From an uncultured Bacteroidales bacterium (GTDB lineage Bacteria > Bacteroidota > Bacteroidia > Bacteroidales > Bacteroidaceae), in the NCBI GenBank assembly GCA_947367415.1, contig CANBEE010000003.1:1-24314 (forward strand): 24,314 nt of DNA, given 5' to 3'. This document shows positions 14,024 through 20,841 of the stretch, in pieces. How positions within the stretch are numbered: the stretch's first letter is position 1; every line of letters begins with the position of its first letter. Made by a program: the position numbers and the translations under genes. The notes beneath the pieces were generated by a model, which was not told the DNA's origin, did not search any database, and saw only the letters and a program-made list of their open reading frames with translations.

Positions 14024-16027
14024 ATGCGAACTTTTGAAGAACTGGGCGTGATGCCCGAGATATGTGAAGCCATCAGTGAACTGGGATTTGTGCAGCCTAT
14101 GCCTGTGCAGGAAGAGGTGATACCCTATCTGCTCGGTAATGGCAATGATGTGGTGGCGCTGGCACAGACAGGTACGGGCAAGACGGCAGCGTTCGGACTT
14201 CCCATCATACAGAAGGCCGACCCTACCCTGCCTTATGCACAGGCGCTCATCCTGAGCCCTACCCGTGAGCTGTGTCTGCAGATTGCCGATGACCTCGCCG
14301 CCTTCTCCAAGTATGTGGAGGGACTGCGCGTGGTGCCCATGTATGGCGGCACCTCCATCGAAAACCAGATACGCAACGTGCGCCGCGGTGTACATATCAT
14401 CGTGGCCACACCGGGCCGCCTCATCGACCTCATGGAACGCGGCGTGGTGGACCTCTCTACCGTGCGTGATGTCGTGCTCGACGAGGCCGACGAGATGCTC
14501 AATATGGGCTTTACCGACAGCATCAACCGCATCCTCGAGGATGTGCCTGCCGACCGCAACACGCTGCTTTTCTCGGCCACCATGAGCAAGGAGATTGCCG
14601 CCATTGCCAAGAACTACCTCACCGATGCCCACGAAATCGTGATAGGCAACAAGAACGAGGGCGCCAAGAACGTGAACCACGTATACTATATGGTACATGC
14701 CAAGGACAAGTACCTCGCCCTGAAGCGCATTGTCGACTACTACCCCCATATCTATGGCATCGTATTCTGCCGCACCCGTATGGAGACGCAGGAGATTGCC
14801 GACAAGCTCATCCAGGACGGCTACAATGCCGATGCCCTGCACGGCGAACTGTCGCAGCAGCAGCGCGACCTCACGATGCAGAAGTTCCGCAAGCGCCGCA
14901 TCCAGCTCCTTGTAGCCACCGACGTGGCTGCACGCGGACTCGATGTGGAGGATCTCACCCACGTCATCAACTACGGTCTGCCCGACGACACGGAGAACTA
15001 CACCCACCGCAGCGGACGCACCGGGCGTGCCGGCAAGCAAGGTACCTCCATCGCCATCATCAATCTGCGAGAGCGCGGCCGCATGCGCGAAATAGAGAAG
15101 GTCATCGGTAAGGAATTTGTCAAGGGAACCCTGCCCACAGGTAAGGAAATCTGCGAAAAGCAACTGTGGAAGGTGATTGACGACATCGAGAAAACCGAGG
15201 TAAACGAAGCCGAGATAGCCGAGTTCCTCCCCGCCATATATCGCAAGCTCGACTGGCTGGACAAGGAAGACATCATACGCCGCGTGGTGACCCGTGAGTT
15301 TGGCCGATTCGTGGAGTACTATAGCAATGCCCCCGAGCCAGAGGCGGTCGTAGAAAAAGCTCAACGGACAAAGGACAACAGACAACGGACAAAAGGCGAG
15401 GAAGGTCCACGCCAACGCCGTGAAAAGGGCGATGGCCCCCGCAAGGCAGAGAAGGGCTATGTACGCTTCTTCGTGAACCGCGGCAAGCGCGACGGATTCT
15501 ATGCTTCGCAAATCATCGACCTGGTGAATCGCCACGTGCGTCACGAGCGCATCGAGATGGGCCGCATCGACCTGATGCAGAACTTCTCCTTCTTCGAGGT
15601 GCCCGAGCGTCAGGCCGATATTGTAACCCGCGCCTTGAGCCACGCCCACGTGAACGGACAGCACGTCGTGGTGGAGCCTGCAGGAGAGGAACAGCCTCCT
15701 CTAACCCCTCCCAAGGAGGGGGACTTCAAGGCTCGTGGAAAGAAAGGGCGCAAAGTTGATGAATTTACAGACGGCTTCGCGCAATTCGAGAAGAAGAGCA
15801 AGCGAGAAGGTAAGAACCGCGAAAGCATCAAAGTCACCCCTCCTTGGGAGGGGCAGGGGGGAGGCCGCACCAAGCCCTCACGCGAAGAGCGCGGCTACAC
15901 CAGCAAGCGCGGCCCCATGAAGAAGGACGACTGGAAACAATTCTTCCAGCACGACAACGACTTGCGCGGACCCGAACCCGACTTCTATGAAGAGGGATGG
16001 GCACGACGCAAGCCGAAGAAAGGTTAG
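14024..16027 (+). CDS. DEAD-box ATP-dependent RNA helicase (DeaD/DbpA-like) with repeat-bearing C-terminal tail
   Basis: This 667-residue helicase remodels RNA, typically in ribosome assembly, mRNA decay or cold adaptation. Core motifs are all present: Q motif Gln29, AQTGTGKT (47-54), PTREL (79-83), GG (108-109), TPGR (129-132), DEAD (153-156), SAT (184-186) and HRSGRTGR (328-335). A DbpA-type RNA-binding domain lies at about 477-550 (GYVRFFVNRGKRDGFYASQI). The linker (440-476) and tail (551-667) are basic and low in complexity. Three repeat sequences are embedded in them: QRTKDNRQRTK (447-457), PPLTPPKEGD (558-567) and VTPPWEGQGGG (604-614). The reading frame stays open through all of them. 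The gene is 28 bp after the kinase gene and ends at a bidirectional terminator. Confidence 0.95.
   Translation: MRTFEELGVMPEICEAISELGFVQPMPVQEEVIPYLLGNGNDVVALAQTGTGKTAAFGLPIIQKADPTLPYAQALILSPTRELCLQIADDLAAFSKYVEGLRVVPMYGGTSIENQIRNVRRGVHIIVATPGRLIDLMERGVVDLSTVRDVVLDEADEMLNMGFTDSINRILEDVPADRNTLLFSATMSKEIAAIAKNYLTDAHEIVIGNKNEGAKNVNHVYYMVHAKDKYLALKRIVDYYPHIYGIVFCRTRMETQEIADKLIQDGYNADALHGELSQQQRDLTMQKFRKRRIQLLVATDVAARGLDVEDLTHVINYGLPDDTENYTHRSGRTGRAGKQGTSIAIINLRERGRMREIEKVIGKEFVKGTLPTGKEICEKQLWKVIDDIEKTEVNEAEIAEFLPAIYRKLDWLDKEDIIRRVVTREFGRFVEYYSNAPEPEAVVEKAQRTKDNRQRTKGEEGPRQRREKGDGPRKAEKGYVRFFVNRGKRDGFYASQIIDLVNRHVRHERIEMGRIDLMQNFSFFEVPERQADIVTRALSHAHVNGQHVVVEPAGEEQPPLTPPKEGDFKARGKKGRKVDEFTDGFAQFEKKSKREGKNRESIKVTPPWEGQGGGRTKPSREERGYTSKRGPMKKDDWKQFFQHDNDLRGPEPDFYEEGWARRKPKKG
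15364..15394 (+). repeat. GGACAA-type short tandem repeat inside the helicase gene
   Basis: The stretch is built from degenerate 6-8-nt units (ACGGACAA, AGGACAAC, AGACAACG, GGACAAAA). It codes in frame for QRTKDNRQRTK in the linker before the RNA-binding domain. Similar GGACAA-rich stretches are known to me from Bacteroidales intergenic regions, from memory and unchecked. Confidence 0.65.
15695..15723 (+). repeat. GC-rich interspersed repeat, copy 1
   Basis: It contains the 17-nt core CCCCTCCCAAGGAGGGG (15705-15721), which is itself a 7-bp inverted repeat with a 3-nt centre. Its left flank is CCTCCTCTAA. In frame it codes PPLTPPKEGD. Copy 2 lies inverted 115 nt downstream. Confidence 0.75.
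15834..15864 (-). repeat. GC-rich interspersed repeat, copy 2 (inverted)
   Basis: The reverse complement carries the identical 17-nt core (15837-15853) and a similar C/T-rich flank starting CCTCCCCCC. Read on the plus strand it codes VTPPWEGQGGG. Together with copy 1 it forms a pair able to pair over the 115 nt between the cores. Confidence 0.75.
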
Positions 16028-16043
16028 ACTATGAAGAAATATA

Positions 16044-16075
16044 AACAAAAAGAGAAGCTAGCTTCTCTTTTTGTT
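16044..16075. terminator. Bidirectional terminator between the helicase and CYTH genes
   Basis: A perfect 32-bp palindrome: AACAAAAAGAGAAGC, then TA, then the complementary arm. Each strand ends its stem in TTTTT. It lies between the convergent stops at 16027 and 16094, so it can serve both transcripts. Confidence 0.85.
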
Positions 16076-16093
16076 GTTCCAAAAAATTGAAAC

Positions 16094-16585
16094 TTACTGC
16101 TTGTCTTTCTCGTTTTCTGTCTCCCAACTGCAATAGGGATGCTTGCTGATGTATGCGTTGTAGTAGCGAGGGTTGCCTGTGACCTCTTCTCCTAGGAAAT
16201 CGGGACGAGCAAAAGGCTCGTCGACACGAGATAGCTCTATCTCTGCAAATACCAGTCCCTCATTCTCGCCATGGAACTCATCAACCTCGACGATGTGCTC
16301 TCCGTTGTGTACGAGGTAGCGTGTCTTCTCTATGCGGCCGGCACGGCATAGTGTGAATAGCTCACGTGCATCTTGCAGGGTAATCTCTTTTTCCCATTCG
16401 AAACGGCTGATGCCATCCATCGAGGGACCTTTGATGGTGAGGTATCCTTTGTCGCCACGGGTACGAACACGTACGGTATGGCCGTGTCCGCTGCAGATGT
16501 AACCTTGCAGAATCTCTGACTTGTCGTAGGCCAAGGCGCGATAGCTGTCGCCGGTAACGAGAAACTTGCGTTCTATCTCTTGCAT
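16094..16585 (-). CDS. CYTH domain protein (triphosphate tunnel metalloenzyme)
   Basis: This 163-residue protein has the N-terminal ExExK signature EIERK (3-7) followed by FLV, which defines the CYTH/triphosphate tunnel family. Later charged strands fit the tunnel: TVRVRTRGDKGYLTIKG, FEWEKEI, KTRYLV, VEVDEFHGENEGLVFAEIEL. Small bacterial members of this type are usually inorganic triphosphatases or thiamine triphosphatases; adenylate cyclase activity is less likely at this length. It is cytoplasmic, with no signal peptide. It starts 44 bp after prfB on the same strand, so the two are probably cotranscribed. The substrate cannot be read from sequence. Confidence 0.9.
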   Translation of the reverse strand: MQEIERKFLVTGDSYRALAYDKSEILQGYICSGHGHTVRVRTRGDKGYLTIKGPSMDGISRFEWEKEITLQDARELFTLCRAGRIEKTRYLVHNGEHIVEVDEFHGENEGLVFAEIELSRVDEPFARPDFLGEEVTGNPRYYNAYISKHPYCSWETENEKDKQ

Positions 16586-16629
16586 TAGAAGCTGTTTAAT
16601 GCATTTAACGATAAGGTTCAGGTGACTTC

Positions 16630-17745
16630 TTATTCCTCCTCAGAAGAATTTGACATGAGGTATGACTTGATGAAACCGTCAATCTTTCCGTCCATCACGC
16701 CATTGACATCGGATGTCTGATAGTTGGTTCGGTGATCCTTCACGCGGCGGTCGTCAAATACGTAGCTGCGAATCTGCGAGCCCCATTCGATCTTTTTCTT
16801 GCCGGCCTCTACCTTGGCTTGTTCCTCCATGCGGTGCTGCAACTCACGGTCGTAGAGCTGTGAGCGGAGCAGACGCAGGGCGTTCTCCTTGTTCTTGGGC
16901 TGGTCGCGAGTCTCGGTGTTCTCAATCATAATCTCCTCCTGCACACCGGTGTAGGGGTCGGTATATTGGTAGCGCAGGCGCACGCCCGACTCTACCTTGT
17001 TTACGTTCTGGCCTCCGGCCCCACCACTGCGGAAGGTGTCCCACGAGAGGAGGGCAGGGTTGATTTCTATCTCGATACTGTCATCGATGAGTGGGGTCAC
17101 GAATACCGATGCAAACGACGTCATGCGCTTGCCCTGGGCATTGTAGGGCGACACACGCACGAGGCGGTGTACGCCATTCTCGCCCTTGAGGTAGCCGTAG
17201 GCGAAGGGGCCTTCCAGTTCCATGGTCACGGTCTTGATGCCGGCTTCGTCGCCATCCTGCAGGTTCGATACGCGTAGCTTGTAATTGTTGGCCTCGGCCC
17301 AACGCATATACATACGCATCAGCATAGAAGCCCAGTCCTGTGCTTCGGTGCCGCCGGCTCCTGAGTTGATCTTGAGTACACAGTCCATCTGGTCGGCCTC
17401 TTGGCGCAACATGTTTTTCAACTCCAGGGCTTCAATGGCCTCCAGAGCTGTGTTGTAGGCTGTGTCGAGCTCCTCTTCAGTAATAAGTTCATCCTTGCAG
17501 AACTCGAAGGCCACCTCTACCTCATCGGCGAGGCTCTTCACCTGCTTGTAGCCTTCAATCCATGATTGCAGGTCCTTCACTTTCTTCATTTGCGCTTCAG
17601 CCTTCTTGGCATCGTCCCAGAATCCGGGCACCTGCGTACGCAGCTGCTCCTCCTCTACCTGTATCAGCTTGTCCTCTATGGCGAGGTAGCGGTTGAGCGC
17701 CTCGGTGCGCTCCTTAATGTCCTTCAGTTGGTCAAGTGTAATCAT
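16630..17745 (-). CDS. prfB: Peptide chain release factor 2
   Basis: This 371-residue protein recognises UGA and UAA stop codons and triggers release of the finished peptide. The GGQ hydrolysis motif is at 244-246 (SGGAGGQNVNK). The block INSGAGGTEAQDWASMLMRM (127-146) is characteristic of RF2. The stop-codon tripeptide position reads Ser-Pro-Tyr (199-201) in RVSPYNAQGKRMTSF instead of the classical Ser-Pro-Phe. The frame is open from the ATG at 17745 to its UAA stop. At the place of the usual programmed +1 frameshift (after RYL, residues 19-21) the codons continue without an in-frame UGA. Autoregulation by frameshifting is therefore absent. A CYTH gene follows after 44 bp. Confidence 0.96.
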   Translation of the reverse strand: MITLDQLKDIKERTEALNRYLAIEDKLIQVEEEQLRTQVPGFWDDAKKAEAQMKKVKDLQSWIEGYKQVKSLADEVEVAFEFCKDELITEEELDTAYNTALEAIEALELKNMLRQEADQMDCVLKINSGAGGTEAQDWASMLMRMYMRWAEANNYKLRVSNLQDGDEAGIKTVTMELEGPFAYGYLKGENGVHRLVRVSPYNAQGKRMTSFASVFVTPLIDDSIEIEINPALLSWDTFRSGGAGGQNVNKVESGVRLRYQYTDPYTGVQEEIMIENTETRDQPKNKENALRLLRSQLYDRELQHRMEEQAKVEAGKKKIEWGSQIRSYVFDDRRVKDHRTNYQTSDVNGVMDGKIDGFIKSYLMSNSSEEE

Positions 17746-17765
17746 CTGTCTTTCTATTTGCGGCG

Positions 17766-17773
17766 CGAAGTTA
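17766..17773 (-). promoter_or_regulatory. Candidate -7 element of prfB
   Basis: On the minus strand the bases read TAACTTCG, one mismatch from TAnnTTTG, 20 bases before the prfB ATG. No good -33 box is visible. Confidence 0.35.
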
Positions 17774-17884
17774 ATACTTTTTCTGCAATTAGCGGGTATC
17801 GGTTTCTATAAAATCGGGATTGAGAGGTTGTGGTAAGTGTCGTTATCCCTTAAAAAAACGAAAAAAGCATTTAATATGGCTGTT

Positions 17885-17919
17885 TTTGTCGGCTGAATGC
17901 AAGAAAATGCGTACTTTTA
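17885..17919 (+). promoter_or_regulatory. Weak candidate promoter of the rhomboid operon
   Basis: TTTG at 17885-17888 and TACTTTTA at 17912-17919 resemble the -33 and -7 boxes, but the spacing is 23 bases and the last base of the -7 box mismatches. It lies 25 bases before the ATG at 17945. Confidence 0.3.
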
Positions 17920-17944
17920 CACGTTTTTTATAAAAAGTGTTGAA

Positions 17945-18664
17945 ATGAATAATACCCCACCGGTAACGAAGAATCTCATAATCATCAATATCCTCTGTTT
18001 CTTTGCAGCTATCGTGGCTGAAAAGTATGGCATCAATCTGAACGATGTGTTGGGACTTCATTACTTCGAATCTGAGAAGTTCAGGCTTTATCAGCTCTTT
18101 ACCTATATGTTCATGCATTCCGGTTTTGAGCATATTTTCTTTAACCTGTTTGCTGTTTGGATGTTTGGCCGCATATTGGAGACGGTGTGGGGCTCTCAGC
18201 GCTTCCTGTTCTACTATGTGTTGTGTGGCATTGGTGCTGGCCTGGTGCAGGAGGTGACTCAGTATTTTGAGTTCCTTCCCGTGATGCACGACATGGCTCA
18301 GTTCCTTACTTTCCCGGCAGATACCTCAATACCCATAAATGGTACGACGCGCTCGGCCGAACAGTGGGTGGCTCTGTGCCAGCGTATCATCAGTGTGCCT
18401 ACGGTAGGAGCCTCGGGAGCCGTATATGCCATCTTGATGGCTTTCGGTATGCTGTTTCCCAATCAGGAGATTTTCATCTTCCCATTGCCTATGCCTATTA
18501 AGGCCAAGTGGCTTATCATTGGCTATTTTGTCATAGAGCTGGGCATGGGTATCATGAGCAATGACGGAGTAGCCCATTTTGCTCACCTCGGTGGCATGAT
18601 CTTCGGATTCCTGCTCATTATGTATTGGCGTAAGAAGGGAGGAGGCTATGGCAGGTATTATTGA
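17945..18664 (+). CDS. Rhomboid family intramembrane serine protease (first of a tandem pair)
   Basis: This 239-residue membrane protease has about six transmembrane segments and cleaves transmembrane helices of other proteins within the membrane. The catalytic dyad is Ser157 in VGASGAVY and His214 in AHFAHLGG. The HxxxN oxyanion motif is His63-Asn67 in EHIFFN. A loop of about 45 residues (107-151) between membrane segments, before the catalytic Ser, is longer than in minimal rhomboids. I chose the ATG at 17945 (MNNTPPVTKNLI) because it places the first membrane helix normally; the in-frame ATG at 17897 overlaps the candidate promoter. It overlaps the next rhomboid gene by 17 nt. Confidence 0.93.
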   Translation: MNNTPPVTKNLIIINILCFFAAIVAEKYGINLNDVLGLHYFESEKFRLYQLFTYMFMHSGFEHIFFNLFAVWMFGRILETVWGSQRFLFYYVLCGIGAGLVQEVTQYFEFLPVMHDMAQFLTFPADTSIPINGTTRSAEQWVALCQRIISVPTVGASGAVYAILMAFGMLFPNQEIFIFPLPMPIKAKWLIIGYFVIELGMGIMSNDGVAHFAHLGGMIFGFLLIMYWRKKGGGYGRYY

Positions 18665-19553
18665 TGATCTGAAGCAGACATTCAAGCAAGGGAACATTGT
18701 TGTTCGCCTGATTTATATCAACGTAGCGGTATTCGTGATGGGCATACTGCTGTCGGTGGTGCTGGGACTCTTCAACATCAATGTTGGGCATATCTTGCGT
18801 GACTTATATCTTCCTGCTGATTTGTTGCAGCTGTTGCGTCGTCCTTGGACGATAATCACCTATATGTTCATGCACGCAGGCATCTGGCATCTGCTGGGCA
18901 ATATGCTATGGCTCTTTTGGTTTGGCAGGCTGTTCCTCTACTTCTTCTCTTCGAAGCATCTGCGGGGGCTTTATGTTGTGGGTGGCCTCTTGGGTGGCCT
19001 ATGCTATATTTTGGCTTATAATCTGTTCCCTGTATTCCGTGGGCAGCTCTATAGTGCAACATTGGTAGGCGCTTCAGCTTCAGTGCTGGCCGTGGCCATC
19101 GCTACTGCCGTGCGCGAGCCTGATTACAAGATAAACCTTATGTTTGTCGGCCCTGTGAAATTGAAGTTTTTTGCCCTTTTCATCGTACTTTTTGATGTCC
19201 TCTATGTGGGTTCAGATAATGCCGGCGGTCATCTGGCTCATCTTGGTGGAGCTTTGGCAGGATGGTGGTTCGTGAAGGGGCTTGGTAAGGGTTACGACAT
19301 TACTCATTGGGCTAATGTGTGTATGGATAGCGTGGCCCGCCTCTTTAGTAAGCATGAACGCAAGCGTAAACCGAAGATGAAGGTGCATGTCAATAATACG
19401 GCAAACGGGCGTAAGGCCGACTATGCTTATAATGCCCAGAAGAAAGAGCGTACGGATGAGATTGACCGCATACTCGAGAAACTGAAGAAGTCGGGGTATA
19501 GTAGCCTCAGTGAGGAGGAAAAACGCAAACTTTTTGAAGCGAGCAAGCGATGA
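18648..19553 (+). CDS. Rhomboid family protease with cytoplasmic C-terminal extension
   Basis: This 301-residue paralogue has the rhomboid membrane core at about 17-215 and a hydrophilic, basic C-terminal tail (about 225-301) ending in a short helical region, KKERTDEIDRILEKLKKSGY. The dyad is Ser143 in VGASASVL and His198 in GGHLAHLGG, with His81/Asn85 in HLLGN as oxyanion residues. The usual GxSG is GASA here, so the residue after Ser is Ala not Gly. The gene starts inside the first rhomboid gene (17-nt overlap, different frame) and its stop overlaps the next start in ATGA. Both paralogues keep the catalytic dyad, so both may be active. What the tail binds is unknown. Confidence 0.9.
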   Translation: MAGIIDDLKQTFKQGNIVVRLIYINVAVFVMGILLSVVLGLFNINVGHILRDLYLPADLLQLLRRPWTIITYMFMHAGIWHLLGNMLWLFWFGRLFLYFFSSKHLRGLYVVGGLLGGLCYILAYNLFPVFRGQLYSATLVGASASVLAVAIATAVREPDYKINLMFVGPVKLKFFALFIVLFDVLYVGSDNAGGHLAHLGGALAGWWFVKGLGKGYDITHWANVCMDSVARLFSKHERKRKPKMKVHVNNTANGRKADYAYNAQKKERTDEIDRILEKLKKSGYSSLSEEEKRKLFEASKR

Positions 19554-20641
19554 GGAGATTGTATAAGATTCTTCTGCTTCCGCTCCTTGTCGTCAATGTG
19601 CTGGCGGCCCTGCTTCTCGTGTGCTGTGCCTATAGCCCCTTGATACCTCCTGGGCAGTTCCCGTTGCTCTCACTGGCCGGTTTGGCCTTCCCCTGGGTGC
19701 TGGCGGCCAATGTCGCTTTTCTTGTGGCATGGCTCATACTGTACCGACGCTACATGCTGGTATCGTTGGCTGCCTGTCTTTTGTGCTTTCCGCAAATTCG
19801 TGCCTTTTCACCGATTAATTTCGGGAAAAACAATCCGCCGGGAGGGAGTATCAAACTGCTTTCGTATAATATCCTCAGTTCGAACTTGACTGCCAGTAAT
19901 GCGAATAAGGATAATCCTGTCATTGCTTATATGGAAGCAAGCGGGGCCGATATTATTTGTCTGCAGGAATTTCCTTTCCAGCCACTGAAGGCAAGTAAGC
20001 AGGCGAAGGCTTTGCTTGCCGACTATCCCTATCGCTCCTATCTGGTCTCTGGAATGTCTGAGGCCGATTCCCGTTATCTCTGTTGCTTCTCGAAATATCC
20101 GATATTGGACGTTGAGCATTTTGATTTCAACTCTACTGGCAATGGCTGTGCAAGATATCGTATTCTGCACGATGCGGATACTCTGGTGGTATATAACTGC
20201 CATTTGCAGTCGAATAGCCTGGATGATGCGAACAAGAGTATTTATGAACAGATGTTGACAAAGCCCAAGGAAAGCCTCAAGGATGAAGGGCTCAAAGTGC
20301 TGGTGAAGAAACTGCGCGATGCTGCCTCTTTGCGAGCATCGCAGGCAGAGTTTGTTATGGCTGATGTGAGTAAGCAGACCTCGCCCTACGTCGTTGTCTG
20401 TGGCGATTTCAATGATTCGCCTATCTCCTATCCCCGGACTCTGTTCGCCGAAGAACTTGACGATGCCTTTGTGCAAAGTGGCAATGGTCCGGGTATCAGC
20501 TACAACCGTAACAAACTCTTCTATCGCATAGATCATATTCTCCATTCTCAAAGCCTCGATGCATATCGTTGTGTTGTAGACCGTTCGGTGCAGGTTTCGG
20601 ACCATTATCCGATATCTTGCTATTTAAAAAAGGCAAAATAG
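19550..20641 (+). CDS. Endonuclease/exonuclease/phosphatase family protein with N-terminal membrane segments
   Basis: This 363-residue protein has two or three hydrophobic helices at about 6-28, 38-64 and 68-82, then an EEP domain at about 100-360. Metal and catalytic residues of the family are Asn107 (SYN), Glu140 (CLQE), His218 (NCHLQ), Asp286 and Asn288 (GDFND), Asp328-His329 (YRIDHI) and Asp351-His352 (SDHYP). The family covers DNases, phosphodiesterases and sphingomyelinase- or inositol-phosphatase-like enzymes, so the substrate is open. Membrane anchoring points to an envelope or lipid-related substrate, by inference. Its ATG overlaps the stop of the second rhomboid gene by 4 nt (ATGA), a sign of translational coupling. 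Confidence 0.88.
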   Translation: MRRLYKILLLPLLVVNVLAALLLVCCAYSPLIPPGQFPLLSLAGLAFPWVLAANVAFLVAWLILYRRYMLVSLAACLLCFPQIRAFSPINFGKNNPPGGSIKLLSYNILSSNLTASNANKDNPVIAYMEASGADIICLQEFPFQPLKASKQAKALLADYPYRSYLVSGMSEADSRYLCCFSKYPILDVEHFDFNSTGNGCARYRILHDADTLVVYNCHLQSNSLDDANKSIYEQMLTKPKESLKDEGLKVLVKKLRDAASLRASQAEFVMADVSKQTSPYVVVCGDFNDSPISYPRTLFAEELDDAFVQSGNGPGISYNRNKLFYRIDHILHSQSLDAYRCVVDRSVQVSDHYPISCYLKKAK

Positions 20642-20737
20642 CAGCGAAAACTCTCTCTGGCTCCTCTCAAATGCTATAAAATGGGGCTAAAAATGCAAAT
20701 AATTGCCTAATAAATCGTCTGTTGAGAAAAAAAGTCC

Positions 20738-20745
20738 TATATTTG
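20738..20745 (+). promoter_or_regulatory. -7 promoter element of secDF
   Basis: The bases read TATATTTG, an exact match to TAnnTTTG. No TTTG -33 box lies at the normal spacing. The mRNA leader would be about 90 nt and is A-rich just before the ATG at 20842, with no Shine-Dalgarno site. Nothing else is visible in the 200-bp intergenic stretch. Confidence 0.6.
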
Positions 20746-20841
20746 CACCCTTGTTAGAAACTGTTTTGATTTTGTTGACCTCATTTAGCGGCCTTCCACA
20801 AAGCATAAAAAAACAAATAACAAAATAAAATAACTAACAAA

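Noticed and set aside
15364..15394. GGACAA units as a CRISPR-like array
   Set aside because: The units are 6-8 nt, without spacers, and there are no cas genes.
13961..15664. Long open frame (567 codons) on the minus strand opposite the helicase gene
   Set aside because: It is fully antisense to a gene with all DEAD-box motifs. Its product shows no family motif and is rich in His, Val and Leu, as expected from the complement of a codon-biased gene.
15695..15864. Inverted repeats as ends of an insertion sequence
   Set aside because: The enclosed segment is only about 110 nt, has no transposase, and is part of the helicase frame; no target duplication is visible.
17897..17944. N-terminal extension of the first rhomboid protein
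   Set aside because: The added residues overlap the promoter-like region and precede the normal cytoplasmic start of the first membrane helix.
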